Below, piece after piece: positions 8,035 to 17,061 of a stretch of DNA of 61,563 nucleotides. This DNA comes from a virus. The stretch is taken from positions 1 to 61,563 of IMG/VR virus record IMGVR_UViG_3300028558_000003; one strand, 5' to 3'. The position numbers were made by a program, and so were the translations under genes. Every line of letters begins with the position of its first letter. The first letter of the stretch is position 1. The notes beneath the pieces were generated by a model, which saw only the letters and a program-made list of their open reading frames with translations, did not search any database and had not been told where the DNA came from.

Positions 8035-10454
8035 TGTTCAAGCCGTCGATCCAGAGCCCCACCATCGCTGGAGAAGAGAGCTTCCCGAACGTCGTCAACG
8101 CGCCGTGCAGCGTCTCCTACGACGTGCAGGCGTCTCCGAACTTCTGGATGGCCACGCCGACGCAGGACATCCAGAAGCTTGTCTCGATCATCGTGGGTAA
8201 CTATCAGTCCATGCTGTTCCACTTCGTCGCCACGGCGCGGCAGGAGCGCGAGACCGGAAACATGAGCGGGCAGCGCAAGAGCGTATCCGAGCCCGGCATC
8301 CACGCAGAGCTGACCTACAACATGGGTCTGGAGATGCTCCGCGTCACGATCTACCCGGAGAGCGCGTCCAGCGACGTGAAGCAGCCGAAGCTCCCAGACG
8401 CCGTGATCGAGATCACCGTGCCCTATACCGGGCTGCCGGTGCCGGGTCTTGGCGCGTCGCCGTCTGGCGCAATCGTCTTCCCGAACTACCCGTTCGACTT
8501 CCTGAACAGCCCCAGCGCGCCGGGTCCGACCTCGCACAAGGACGGCAAGGGGATCTACCGCAGCAGCGCGCCGATCCTCCCGCCTGACCTGTCGCTCGAC
8601 GGCGGAATGTCGCTCCCCGGAGGGCCTGTCTGGATGACCTACGGCGCTGGCAAAGCGCCGACCAATTACGACTATTCCATTCGCGATTACACGCCGGACA
8701 CGAGCTGGCAGAGCGGCGTCACCGAGGACGGCTGGTGCAAGGGCGTCGGCGGCTCGGCTGTGCTGACCACACCGCTTGACGGCAAGCAATACTGGGAAGT
8801 CGAGATCGTCACGCTTCCGCAGCCGCGCAAGCCCCCAAATCACCAGATGACCGACATCTTCGCTGGCGGCGGTCAGGTCGGGCCGGGCGGCTGGAGCGGT
8901 GGGACGCCGGTCCCCACGACGCCTCAGTCTGTTTCTGGCGGCTTGGGCGGCGCTGGAGGGTTTTACCAGACGACGGCTGATCCGGGCATCTCAGGCACGA
9001 CCTACGACGTGTCATGGAGCGACAATCTCACCGCGTGGGGAACGCCGACGATTGGCGTGGTTCCGGCCTATTACCTGCCAGACGATCTGCAGCACAACGC
9101 CGTCACCGCCAAGCCGGAGCTGTATCAGGACTACAGCCGAGTGGTGGGGATCGACCCTCCTGTGCTCGATCCGGCTGGACCCAAGGGGATGCTCGCGCGC
9201 TCGATCTACGGCATCCAGAAGCCGTGCAAAGATGTCGCCACGCAGCAGTGCATCTATACATACACGTTTGGACAGTACACCACGTCCAATCCAGCCGTTG
9301 GCGTCATCACGTGTGACGACGAATATCTCAACCCGTGCCCGTTGCGCCCAGCCCCACCCGGCCCGATCCCGCTGTCCATGAACCAGTGGAGCGCGGTCGG
9401 AAACGCTGGCAAGCTGTCGGTCCTGATCGGCGTGGACGACGGAACGAACTATCTCGCTGGCACGCCGATCACCGGCACAGCAGCCACGCTTACAGGGGCG
9501 GCTGACACCACGTCCAACCCTGTGGACTTCCCTGTCTACACAAGGGTCGGCGGCGGTCTCCTGTATGGGGCGTCTGACGGTGAAACCATCGTGCCGGTCT
9601 GGGGGACTTGGGCCGGTGAGGCGCTGCACGCGGCTCTGCCTGAAGCGTACACCATCTGGAAGGCGAGCAGCACTGTCGGGTCGGTTGGGCCTCTCGGCGT
9701 GGCTGATTACGTCAATTACATCCTGCACTATACGCCACCTGCGTTGACGACCAGCATCTCGACCATCAACAACACCGAGGGTGACTTCGTTCGCTACAGC
9801 TCCTTCCACACGTTCGGCGGCGGCGGCTATCAGTCGTCTTACTTCCCGAACGTCTACAAGAATTACGCCGACGCGGTGATGAACGCGTTCGCTGACGGCC
9901 CGCACTTCGGCGTCTGGCTCGGGCGGCTCGACCAGTGGCCGACGTTCAGCGACGCAGGCTCCGATGGGACCGAGGGATCTGGAACGCTGCTCGCGATTGG
10001 CGACGGCTGCAGTGACGGGCATGACGTGCCTGTGGACGGGTCGCTTCCGATGGCTCCGGGGCAGCTGAGCACCATCGGGCAGTATTCCGGCGTCGATCTC
10101 GGCGGGCTCAAGGTCGGCGACATCGTCATGCTGGCGACCGACACCAAGACCGGCTGCGTCTGGTTCGGCAAGAACGGCAAGTGGTGTGGCCCCGGAGACG
10201 GCGGCGGGCTGAGCGGGCCGCTAGGTCCAGCAGACGGGCCTGCCAAGGGCACCAAGTGGGCGTCGATCATGGATGGCGGGTCGAAGTCCGCGCTGCCGGT
10301 CACCACGCCGCCCGGACCCTATAGCTACACCACGGGTCAGCCACGCTACTTCCCTGCGGTGGGCTTCCGCATCGGCGATTTCGCCTGCAAGGTGCGTGTC
10401 GGATCGACGGTGAAATACGTCCCTCCGAGTGGCTTCAAAGCTTATGGCGCGTAG
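8034..10454 (+). CDS. Large tail protein with a split SPRY-like domain
   Basis: 806 residues. The N-terminal 150 residues have no recognised fold. A SPRY/B30.2-like domain seems to be split: GKQYWEVEIV at about residue 248 resembles its first strand, while VGDIVMLATDTKTGCVWFGKNGKW near 690 and YFPAVGFRIGDFACKVRVG near 770 resemble its last strands. SPRY domains at phage tail tips are thought to bind ligands. The intervening 430 residues are Gly/Pro/Thr-rich with little repetition. It is coupled to the gene before it. Assignment rests on motif spacing only. Confidence 0.6.
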   Translation: MFKPSIQSPTIAGEESFPNVVNAPCSVSYDVQASPNFWMATPTQDIQKLVSIIVGNYQSMLFHFVATARQERETGNMSGQRKSVSEPGIHAELTYNMGLEMLRVTIYPESASSDVKQPKLPDAVIEITVPYTGLPVPGLGASPSGAIVFPNYPFDFLNSPSAPGPTSHKDGKGIYRSSAPILPPDLSLDGGMSLPGGPVWMTYGAGKAPTNYDYSIRDYTPDTSWQSGVTEDGWCKGVGGSAVLTTPLDGKQYWEVEIVTLPQPRKPPNHQMTDIFAGGGQVGPGGWSGGTPVPTTPQSVSGGLGGAGGFYQTTADPGISGTTYDVSWSDNLTAWGTPTIGVVPAYYLPDDLQHNAVTAKPELYQDYSRVVGIDPPVLDPAGPKGMLARSIYGIQKPCKDVATQQCIYTYTFGQYTTSNPAVGVITCDDEYLNPCPLRPAPPGPIPLSMNQWSAVGNAGKLSVLIGVDDGTNYLAGTPITGTAATLTGAADTTSNPVDFPVYTRVGGGLLYGASDGETIVPVWGTWAGEALHAALPEAYTIWKASSTVGSVGPLGVADYVNYILHYTPPALTTSISTINNTEGDFVRYSSFHTFGGGGYQSSYFPNVYKNYADAVMNAFADGPHFGVWLGRLDQWPTFSDAGSDGTEGSGTLLAIGDGCSDGHDVPVDGSLPMAPGQLSTIGQYSGVDLGGLKVGDIVMLATDTKTGCVWFGKNGKWCGPGDGGGLSGPLGPADGPAKGTKWASIMDGGSKSALPVTTPPGPYSYTTGQPRYFPAVGFRIGDFACKVRVGSTVKYVPPSGFKAYGA

Positions 10455-10484
10455 TGTATGGTGCGTCGAACCACGAGGTAACCT

Positions 10485-12374
10485 ATGAGCGAGCCGCAGC
10501 CGTTTACCGTACCGCAGTCTCCGTTCACGGCTGTGCCTCCGTCCGTCTTCGGATCGGTTGGCGACATCACCGCCACGGCGAACACGATGATGTCCATCGC
10601 CGAGAACTTCATGACCAGCCTCGGTCGTGTCGGCTGGTTCACCGCGCCGACGATCAACCCGAACTTCCCGGCTGTGCCTGCGCCGCCGCTGCCGATCACC
10701 GCGCCGATGCCGACGCTGCAGACCGTGCCGTGGACGCCGCCGAACCAGCCTGCGCCGTTCTCGCAGCTCGCGCCTGACATCTCCCAGTTCCTGCCGGGAC
10801 CGTTCACGGGCGTCGCTCCGGGTCTGGTGTTCGGCACCATGCCCATCGCCGATTACGGCGTGTCGCCGAGCGCGCCGTCCATCGACCTCAACTTCACCAT
10901 GCCGACGCTGAGCATCAACCTGCCGCCAGCGCCGAACCTGCTGTCGATCAACACGATCCAGTTCGCCGGGGTTACCCTGCCGACGATGAGCCAAGACGTG
11001 CCGGACCTGACCGCAGTCGCTCCGAACATCATCCCCTACGTGGAAGGTGCTGTATACGCGTCAACGCTGCTGGCCTCGCTGGAGAACGACCTGCAGACGG
11101 CTATCGCGGACGGCAGCTACACCGTGCTCAACAAGGGCGTCCAGCAGGCTCTGTGGGACGCGGCGCGCGAGCGCGAGTACCGGGCGCAGGCCGACGCTCT
11201 GGCCGAGCTGGAGCGCATGGAGGATCTGGGCTACGCGTTCCCGCCCGGCGTCTACATCGACGGTCGCCTGAAGATCCAGACCGAGACCAATAACACCATG
11301 GCTGGTCTCAGCCGCGACATCATGACCAAGCAGGCCGAGCTGCAGCTGGAGAACCTGATCAAGAGCCGCGAGCAGGCCGTGACGCTCGAAAGCAAGAACA
11401 TCGACTACGCCAACGAGATCGCCCAGCGCTCGTTCGAGAGCGCCAAGTTCGTCGCCGAGAGCGCGATCCAGATCTACAACGCCAACGTGGAAGCCTACAA
11501 GGCGACGCTCGACGGCTACCGCACGCGTGCACAGGTGTTCGACACGCTCATGAAGGGCGCGCAGACGCAGGTCGAGATCTACAAGGCGCAGCTCGACGGC
11601 GAGAAGCTCAAGGTCGATATGGACACCGCGATGGTGCAGCAGTACGAGGCCCAGATCCGCGCGCAGGGCCTGTTCGTGGACATCTACAAGGCCGAGCTGG
11701 GGGCCATCGAGACGCAGGCCAACCTGCAGAAGGTCATCGTCGAGGCGTATGGCGAAGAGATCAAAGCCTATGTCGGCAAGGTCAACGCCTTCAGCGCCGA
11801 GGTCGAAGCCTACAAGGCCCAGATCGAAAGCCAGACCGCCGTGGAGAGCGCGTACAAGACCTCGGTGGACGCCTATGCCGCCACGGTCAACGCCGGGGCG
11901 CAGCGCGCCAACGCCACCATCGAAGGCTACAAGGCGACGATCTCCGGCTACACCGCTAATCTGGAAGCCTACAAGGCCGACATCTCCGCGATGGCTGAGC
12001 AGGTCCGCGCCGCGTCCGAGTACAATACGGCGACGGCGGAAGTCTACCGTTCCGAGATGACCGCGCTGGCCTCCTATAACGAGGTGCTCACGAAGCAGTG
12101 GCAGGCCCAGATCGAGATCGCCGAGAAGGTCGCCGAGGTCGGCATCCAAGCGGCGAAGGCGAACGGCGACCTCTACATTCAGACGAAGAACATCGCGGTG
12201 GAAGCCGCCAAGGGTGGGGCGCAGGTCGCAGCCCAGCTTGGTGCCGCCGCGCTCAACGCCGTCCACTTCTCGAACAGCTCCAGCTGGTCCTCCGCGATGT
12301 CCGCGAGCCTTGCCGGTTCGGTCTCGAACTCCTACAGTGGCGTGGACAGCTACAGCCAATCCGTTAGCGCTTGA
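10485..12374 (+). CDS. Long coiled-coil virion protein
   Basis: 629 residues, ATG with GAGG seven bases upstream. Residues 1-190 are Pro/Ala/Thr-rich and low in helix. Residues 195-590 are one long alpha-helical region with repeated YKA..(D/S)GY, EAYKAQI and NVEAYKAT words, predicting an extended coiled coil. The last 40 residues are Ser-rich. Such a layout fits a tail spike shaft, a fibre-attachment protein or an internal ejected protein. The neighbours are virion proteins. No enzymatic motif is visible. Confidence 0.65.
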   Translation: MSEPQPFTVPQSPFTAVPPSVFGSVGDITATANTMMSIAENFMTSLGRVGWFTAPTINPNFPAVPAPPLPITAPMPTLQTVPWTPPNQPAPFSQLAPDISQFLPGPFTGVAPGLVFGTMPIADYGVSPSAPSIDLNFTMPTLSINLPPAPNLLSINTIQFAGVTLPTMSQDVPDLTAVAPNIIPYVEGAVYASTLLASLENDLQTAIADGSYTVLNKGVQQALWDAAREREYRAQADALAELERMEDLGYAFPPGVYIDGRLKIQTETNNTMAGLSRDIMTKQAELQLENLIKSREQAVTLESKNIDYANEIAQRSFESAKFVAESAIQIYNANVEAYKATLDGYRTRAQVFDTLMKGAQTQVEIYKAQLDGEKLKVDMDTAMVQQYEAQIRAQGLFVDIYKAELGAIETQANLQKVIVEAYGEEIKAYVGKVNAFSAEVEAYKAQIESQTAVESAYKTSVDAYAATVNAGAQRANATIEGYKATISGYTANLEAYKADISAMAEQVRAASEYNTATAEVYRSEMTALASYNEVLTKQWQAQIEIAEKVAEVGIQAAKANGDLYIQTKNIAVEAAKGGAQVAAQLGAAALNAVHFSNSSSWSSAMSASLAGSVSNSYSGVDSYSQSVSA

Positions 12375-12385
12375 CGAGGTAACCC

Positions 12386-13360
12386 ATGGTCGATTTCAAC
12401 GAATTGGTCTCGCGCAAGTACGCGATCCAGCAGCAGGAAGCGGACGCCCGCACCACGCAGGCGAACGCCGAGGCTGGCCTCACCAAGGCCCGCACGCTCA
12501 ACCAGCCTGCAGAGGGCGGCTTGATCCGGGCGCAAGCCGGGCTGCAGGGCGCGCAGGCTGCCGCCGTGCCGATCACCACGCAGGCGCAGGCCGGTTACTA
12601 TGGCGCGATGGGCGAGCACGCTGCGGCTATGGCCGGGCTCGTCGGCCAGCAGACCATCGGCGAGCAGCAGCTCAACGACCCAGCCATGGCGCAGGCGCAC
12701 AAGCTCGCGGCGCTGGGCCAGTACGACTGGTTCCACAGCCAGCAGCGCCAGCCGGGATCGTCCGGCCTGCCGAGCATGCCACCCTCGCCGCTGGACGGCG
12801 TGCTGGTGGCTCCGGGGCAGCCCCAGAGCGCTGCGCCCGCGCCTGCAGGGGCTGCCGCACCCGTGGGTCATACCGGGTTGACGCCGCTCACCGGAGCGCC
12901 CGCGCCGAACAGCATCGAGCAGCCGACCTCGTTCGGGGTCTATGATCCGTCCAAGCAGCCGCGCGCCGGTTTCGCTGGCGGCACCTCGAACGCGGGCGAC
13001 AGCTACGACGAGTACCTCGCCGGGCTGAAGGCGCAAGATCCGAACTCGACCCAGAACGTCGTCGCCGGGATGCGCGCCAAGCTCGGCGGTCCCGATGGCC
13101 AGCGCCCGCAGCCCAAGACCCCGGTCGGCGGCTACGCTGGCGGCACGTCGAAGGTTCCCGGCAAGGGTCCGAGCAACGTGGACAGCGTTCCGACCAATCT
13201 GGCTCCCAACGAGGCGGTGCTCAACGCGGGCGGCGCGGACGTGCTCGGTCGCCCGGTGATCGACCTGCTCAACGCCATCGGCGCGCTGAAGATGACACAG
13301 GCTGGCGCACCGCCCCAGCAGGGTGGCATGCCGGTCCCTCCGGCTACCCCAGCCGCCTAA
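12386..13360 (+). CDS. Virion-associated protein with VPGKG...VDSVP motif
   Basis: 324 residues, the last gene of the rightward arm, with the same GAGGTAACC ribosome binding site as the gene before it. An Ala/Gln-rich helical N-terminus (1-130) is followed by a Pro/Gly linker and a C-terminal segment, GYAGGTSKVPGKGPSNVDSV then LAPNEAVLNAGGADVLGRP. The VPGKG-x-VD-x-VP...L-x-P-x-EAVLN signature recurs in structural proteins of many unrelated phages. A shorter AGFAGGTS copy of the first part lies near residue 195. Function unknown; particle-associated by context. Confidence 0.6.
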   Translation: MVDFNELVSRKYAIQQQEADARTTQANAEAGLTKARTLNQPAEGGLIRAQAGLQGAQAAAVPITTQAQAGYYGAMGEHAAAMAGLVGQQTIGEQQLNDPAMAQAHKLAALGQYDWFHSQQRQPGSSGLPSMPPSPLDGVLVAPGQPQSAAPAPAGAAAPVGHTGLTPLTGAPAPNSIEQPTSFGVYDPSKQPRAGFAGGTSNAGDSYDEYLAGLKAQDPNSTQNVVAGMRAKLGGPDGQRPQPKTPVGGYAGGTSKVPGKGPSNVDSVPTNLAPNEAVLNAGGADVLGRPVIDLLNAIGALKMTQAGAPPQQGGMPVPPATPAA

Positions 13361-13368
13361 AACGAAAA

Positions 13369-13398
13369 AAGGCCCCACAGAGCGATCTGTGGGGCCTT
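13369..13398. terminator. Convergent terminator between the two arms
   Basis: Perfect 12-bp stem AAGGCCCCACAG / CTGTGGGGCCTT, loop AGCGAT. Read leftward it is followed by TTTTTTCGTTTT, a good U-tract; read rightward only TTC follows. It lies between the last rightward stop (13360) and the last leftward stop (13452), so it can separate the two opposed transcription units. Confidence 0.85.
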
Positions 13399-13451
13399 CA
13401 AGTTATGTGACCAGTCGTGTCGCGATCCGTCCACCAGCTTAGGCTAGACGG

Positions 13452-16400
13452 TCACTTCACCAGCTTCAAGTGGCTATCGGCGGCGCGCGGAACTTTCTTG
13501 TTGGCGTCGTCGTCCTTGCCGACCAGCGCCTCGTGGCTCATGTCGATCATATACGTGTAGGCGCGTGCGCCTTCATATTCGGTCCCTGCGGCGAGCGTCT
13601 TGCGCGCGTTCTTTTCGAGGATCAGCTTCATGTCGATAAGCTGCTGCACGAACTGCTTGTAGGGAACCTTCTTGCGCTGAGCCTGCAGCTTCACACGGTC
13701 GAGAGTGACCCACATGAGCTGGTTGCTCTTCTCGACGCGGCCCGAGATCCCGTGCTGGGGAACGCGGTCGTTGTAGAGATTGCCGTTGCGCCCGGAGACC
13801 CAGACGCATTCCGGCATCACGTCTTCGATCAGCCCGGTGAGGAACGACAGCGGGGTGACGTACTCTTCCTCGACTACTCCGCGCATGGCCGGGACCAGCG
13901 ACTTGATCGCCCAGTCGCGGATGACCTTCCAGTCGAAGTCGAGCAGGCCGAGCCTGTTGCAGATGATGCAGGCGACGAGATGGCACGCCAGATCCGAGGA
14001 CCAGAAGCGCTCGCCCGGCGTGAGCCCGGCAGCCTTGTCGATCTTGATCACCATCTGGTGGATCAGCTCCTCGACCTCCTTGTAGTTGTCGAGCACGTAG
14101 CGGATGAACGCCTCGCCGATCCAGCCATAGTTGGTCTTGATCTCGCGCAGGAAGGTGTCGGCCATGCCCTTCACCTTGAACTGCGGAACCGCGATCTCGA
14201 CCACGCGCATCGAGCTGGCAGAGCCAGACGACTGGTCGGCGGCGAGCAGGGTGTGCAGGCTCTTGTTCGTGGTGACCAGCATGATCGTGGACTTGCTGGT
14301 GGACTTGTCCACGCCCTTGACCCGGATCTTCTGGGTCTGGGTCAGGCCGGTTCGACCGCCCGGCTGGGAGATGCTGTAGGCGAGCCCCGTGGCGGTCTCC
14401 TCCGGCATGTTCGAGATCTCGTCCACGCCGACCGGGAGGTTGCGCAAGGTGTGCACGTACTCGTCGCGCGCCTTGGGGGTGATGCCCTGCTTGTCCACGC
14501 CGTTCAGCATCGCCAGCTCTGGGTTACCCCAGAACGACATGGCGGCGAGAAGCGAGGTGGACTTGCCTGCGCCCTGATCGCCCCGCAAGGCGACGATCAG
14601 TCCGTGGAGCCCGGTCATGTGGAGCAGCGGCGAGGCGAGCCCGCCCAGCACAAAGAACTGGTGCGGGATCATGTGCGGTCGGTTGAAGAACCGCATCAGC
14701 TCGACCTGCTTCTTGAGCGTCCCTGCCCGGCCCAGACCGTAGCTCTGGACCACCGGCAGCGCGTTGCCGCCGAAAGAGACCTCGCGGGCCTTGCCGCCTT
14801 GCATGAGAACCTTGTCGCCGATGGCGAACTCGGTATAGCCGGAATGCCAGCCAAGGTGCGTGTATTGCTGTTCGGCGTCAGCTTCGCGCTGAAGCGAACG
14901 AACGTAGGCGCTCATGTACTTCTGCACGTGTTTGATCCTTTCCGGGTCCACGTAGATGCTTTGACCGCTCAGCTCCCGCTGCAGCTCGCGGGCGTCGCCG
15001 ATCACCCAGCTCGGCAGCACGAATTGCTTCCTGCCGCCACGGGGCAACTTGGCTTCCCAGAGATGCTGGTCCGAGCTGCAGTCGCCGTCAACCTGCTGCA
15101 CCAGTGGGTACAGGTCATAGTCGAGGATCGGCACCGGGGTCTTGCGGCCTTCGGCGTTGGTCAGCTCGACCACGATCTTGCCGTCAACCGTGCGGATGTA
15201 TCCATGAGGGACATCGAGCACAGCGCGCGGGGCGACAGCGACCTCCTTGACCAGCTGGACCTTCGGGGGCTCCTCCTTGCGTGGAGGTGCCGCCTTGGGC
15301 CACAGAGCGGCGCTGGCAGGCCCCTTGACCTTCCCGGCCACCGGACAGCCTTCGCAGTGATCGCTCCCGTAGACGCCCTGCATGACCTCGCAGGATGTGG
15401 GTCCGATCTGCTGCAGCTCCTGATCCGACAGCTTGGCGTCCACCTCGTCGGCGTCGTAGCCCGGATAGTCGCGGGACGACCACTCGTGGCAGACAGCAAC
15501 GCCGTCGTCCACGCAGCGCAGCACAGCAAGTGACTTGTGCCACACAGCGTATGGATGATCTCCGCCGTGCTCGTAGATCGAGCGCATCAGCGCGCAGCCC
15601 TCAAGCAGGTTGTCGAGCGACGGCACCTTGCCGGAATAGTCGCCGCCGAGGTTGCCGTCGCCTGACGCCATCGGCGACTTGGGCTTGGCGACTTCGGACA
15701 GCTGTAGATCCTTGCAGGCGGTCTTCAGCAGCTTGACGAACGCCACGGTGTCGGTGCGCCTGCCCTCGACCAGAACCTCCACCGGGCGCTGCTTGCCGTC
15801 CTTGTGGTTGAACGTGCCGGGGATGCGCAGGACGCTGGAGATGTCCGAGATGCGGTGCGGGTCGGCGTGGAAGTCCTTGGCCTTGACGAGACGATGCAGC
15901 AGGTTGGCGTAGCCCTCCCACTCATCAGCTGGCAGCGCGTCCGTGAGTAACCAGTAGACGTGCAGCCCGCCGCCGCTGGACACCACCATGGGGCGCGGCA
16001 GCCCCAGCTCCCTGCAGAACGCCTTCAGGGCGACGGCGGCTGCGTCCTGCGTGGCGAATTTCTTGACCTTGGGCGTGGACTTCCCGACATCGAGGTCGAG
16101 GAAGAAGCAACGGCTCTCAGCCATGTTGGCATGCGTGCGGATTTCAGTAGCGCCCATCTCTCCAGTTTTGCGGTTCTTCTTGCGAGCGTTCCAGACACTG
16201 GGTGCCTTCAGCGTCAGCACGCTGAAGAACACGTCGCGGTCGCCCTTCATCCGGTCGGCGTACCGCACCATCTGCTGGAGGTCAGTGAAGACCTTGTGAC
16301 CATAGATCGTGGCGGTACTGCCTTCCGGCGTGAACGGAGATGCGACACAATAATTGCCAGTCGGCGGATAGACTGCCTGTAGAAATTCCAAAGCGTTCAT
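13452..16400 (-). CDS. Primase-helicase (AEP primase domain plus P-loop helicase)
   Basis: 982 residues. The ATG at 16400 is preferred over 16409 because GGAAG sits at proper distance. Residues 1-205 look like an archaeo-eukaryotic-type primase: FFLDLDVG with the D-x-D metal ligands (102, 104), SSGGGLHVYW (141-150) and RIPGTFNHK (192-200). Residues 265-365 carry several cysteines (ending CEGCP), as in primase C-terminal or zinc modules. A P-loop ATPase follows, Walker A GDQGAGKST near residue 603 and GVDEIS near 657. One chain could lay primers and unwind DNA at the fork, partnering the polymerase encoded at 25224. It is the distal gene of the leftward arm. Confidence 0.85.
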   Translation of the reverse strand: MNALEFLQAVYPPTGNYCVASPFTPEGSTATIYGHKVFTDLQQMVRYADRMKGDRDVFFSVLTLKAPSVWNARKKNRKTGEMGATEIRTHANMAESRCFFLDLDVGKSTPKVKKFATQDAAAVALKAFCRELGLPRPMVVSSGGGLHVYWLLTDALPADEWEGYANLLHRLVKAKDFHADPHRISDISSVLRIPGTFNHKDGKQRPVEVLVEGRRTDTVAFVKLLKTACKDLQLSEVAKPKSPMASGDGNLGGDYSGKVPSLDNLLEGCALMRSIYEHGGDHPYAVWHKSLAVLRCVDDGVAVCHEWSSRDYPGYDADEVDAKLSDQELQQIGPTSCEVMQGVYGSDHCEGCPVAGKVKGPASAALWPKAAPPRKEEPPKVQLVKEVAVAPRAVLDVPHGYIRTVDGKIVVELTNAEGRKTPVPILDYDLYPLVQQVDGDCSSDQHLWEAKLPRGGRKQFVLPSWVIGDARELQRELSGQSIYVDPERIKHVQKYMSAYVRSLQREADAEQQYTHLGWHSGYTEFAIGDKVLMQGGKAREVSFGGNALPVVQSYGLGRAGTLKKQVELMRFFNRPHMIPHQFFVLGGLASPLLHMTGLHGLIVALRGDQGAGKSTSLLAAMSFWGNPELAMLNGVDKQGITPKARDEYVHTLRNLPVGVDEISNMPEETATGLAYSISQPGGRTGLTQTQKIRVKGVDKSTSKSTIMLVTTNKSLHTLLAADQSSGSASSMRVVEIAVPQFKVKGMADTFLREIKTNYGWIGEAFIRYVLDNYKEVEELIHQMVIKIDKAAGLTPGERFWSSDLACHLVACIICNRLGLLDFDWKVIRDWAIKSLVPAMRGVVEEEYVTPLSFLTGLIEDVMPECVWVSGRNGNLYNDRVPQHGISGRVEKSNQLMWVTLDRVKLQAQRKKVPYKQFVQQLIDMKLILEKNARKTLAAGTEYEGARAYTYMIDMSHEALVGKDDDANKKVPRAADSHLKLVK

Positions 16401-16426
16401 CGGACGCATCTTCCGTCATTTCGAGG

Positions 16427-16978
16427 TCAGCGATCCGCGAGCTGCTTGGCGAGGTCGTCGAGGTCAGGCTTCAGCTCCACGTCGAAGCCGGGGCCAGACT
16501 GTCCCGCCTTGGGCGCGAACGGCGATACCGCGTCGGTGACCTCGACCGTTTCAGCGACCGTCGCTTCGACCGTGCGCGCGGGCGCTTCGGCGTGCGTGCG
16601 GCTTTCGGTGAGGATCTCGATCATGCGCGAGACATCGCCGGGGGTGCCGCGATCATCGTTCAACGTGCCGTGCACTTCGGCGTCGAGGATGATGGCGCAG
16701 CACGCCATGACGTGGGCCAGCGGGTGGCATCCGCTCTTGTCCACGTTGGAGCCGTCCCACCACTCAAGCAGGTGGCGGAAGGCGGCGTTGTAATAGACCG
16801 ACGAGCTGACGGTCTTGTCGCGATAGTTGAAGAGGCCGTACTTGCGTTCGCCCTCCTCCATCGCCAGTCCGAGGTGGATCAGCGAGGACGGCGGGATCGC
16901 CGAGAGCGGCGGCTTCTTGACGCCGTAGATGGTTTTCGGGTTGTCGTCCGGGTATGCGGGTTTCGGGGCTTCAGACAT
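16427..16978 (-). CDS. DUF5664-type (dATP/dGTP diphosphohydrolase-like) protein
   Basis: 183 residues from the ATG at 16978, which has AAGGA eight bases upstream (ATG 16984 is too close to it). The block KPPLSAIPPSSLIHLGLAME, EGERKYGLFNYRDK, YYNAAFRHLLEWWDG and SGCHPLAHVMACCAIILDA is characteristic of the DUF5664 family, which databases link to dATP/dGTP diphosphohydrolases. It probably adjusts nucleotide pools during replication; catalysis is inferred from family naming, not shown here. The C-terminal third is Ala/Thr/Glu-rich. It is followed 26 bp later by the primase-helicase. Confidence 0.7.
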   Translation of the reverse strand: MSEAPKPAYPDDNPKTIYGVKKPPLSAIPPSSLIHLGLAMEEGERKYGLFNYRDKTVSSSVYYNAAFRHLLEWWDGSNVDKSGCHPLAHVMACCAIILDAEVHGTLNDDRGTPGDVSRMIEILTESRTHAEAPARTVEATVAETVEVTDAVSPFAPKAGQSGPGFDVELKPDLDDLAKQLADR

Positions 16979-17001
16979 CGGCATGGTCCTTCAAATGGAA
17001 G

Positions 17002-17028
17002 GTGCCCCGGCTAACTTAACCGGGGCAC
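17002..17028 (-). terminator. Intercistronic hairpin
   Basis: Nine-bp stem GTGCCCCGG / CCGGGGCAC with a nine-base loop, just downstream of the stop at 17062 and upstream of the DUF5664 gene's ribosome binding site. No U-tract, so processing or mRNA stabilisation is as likely as termination. It is one of a series of hairpins in leftward gaps. Confidence 0.55.
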
Positions 17029-17061
17029 TCAGACTATAGGTATATTCACTCAGGACAAGGA

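Noticed and set aside
13470-15533. Rightward open frame of 687 codons opposite the primase-helicase
   Set aside because: The leftward frame carries recognisable primase and ATPase motifs; this one does not.
16427-16978. 2-aminoadenine (Z-genome) pathway suggested by a dNTP diphosphohydrolase-like gene
   Set aside because: No PurZ-like or DatZ-like gene is present, so this alone does not support base replacement.
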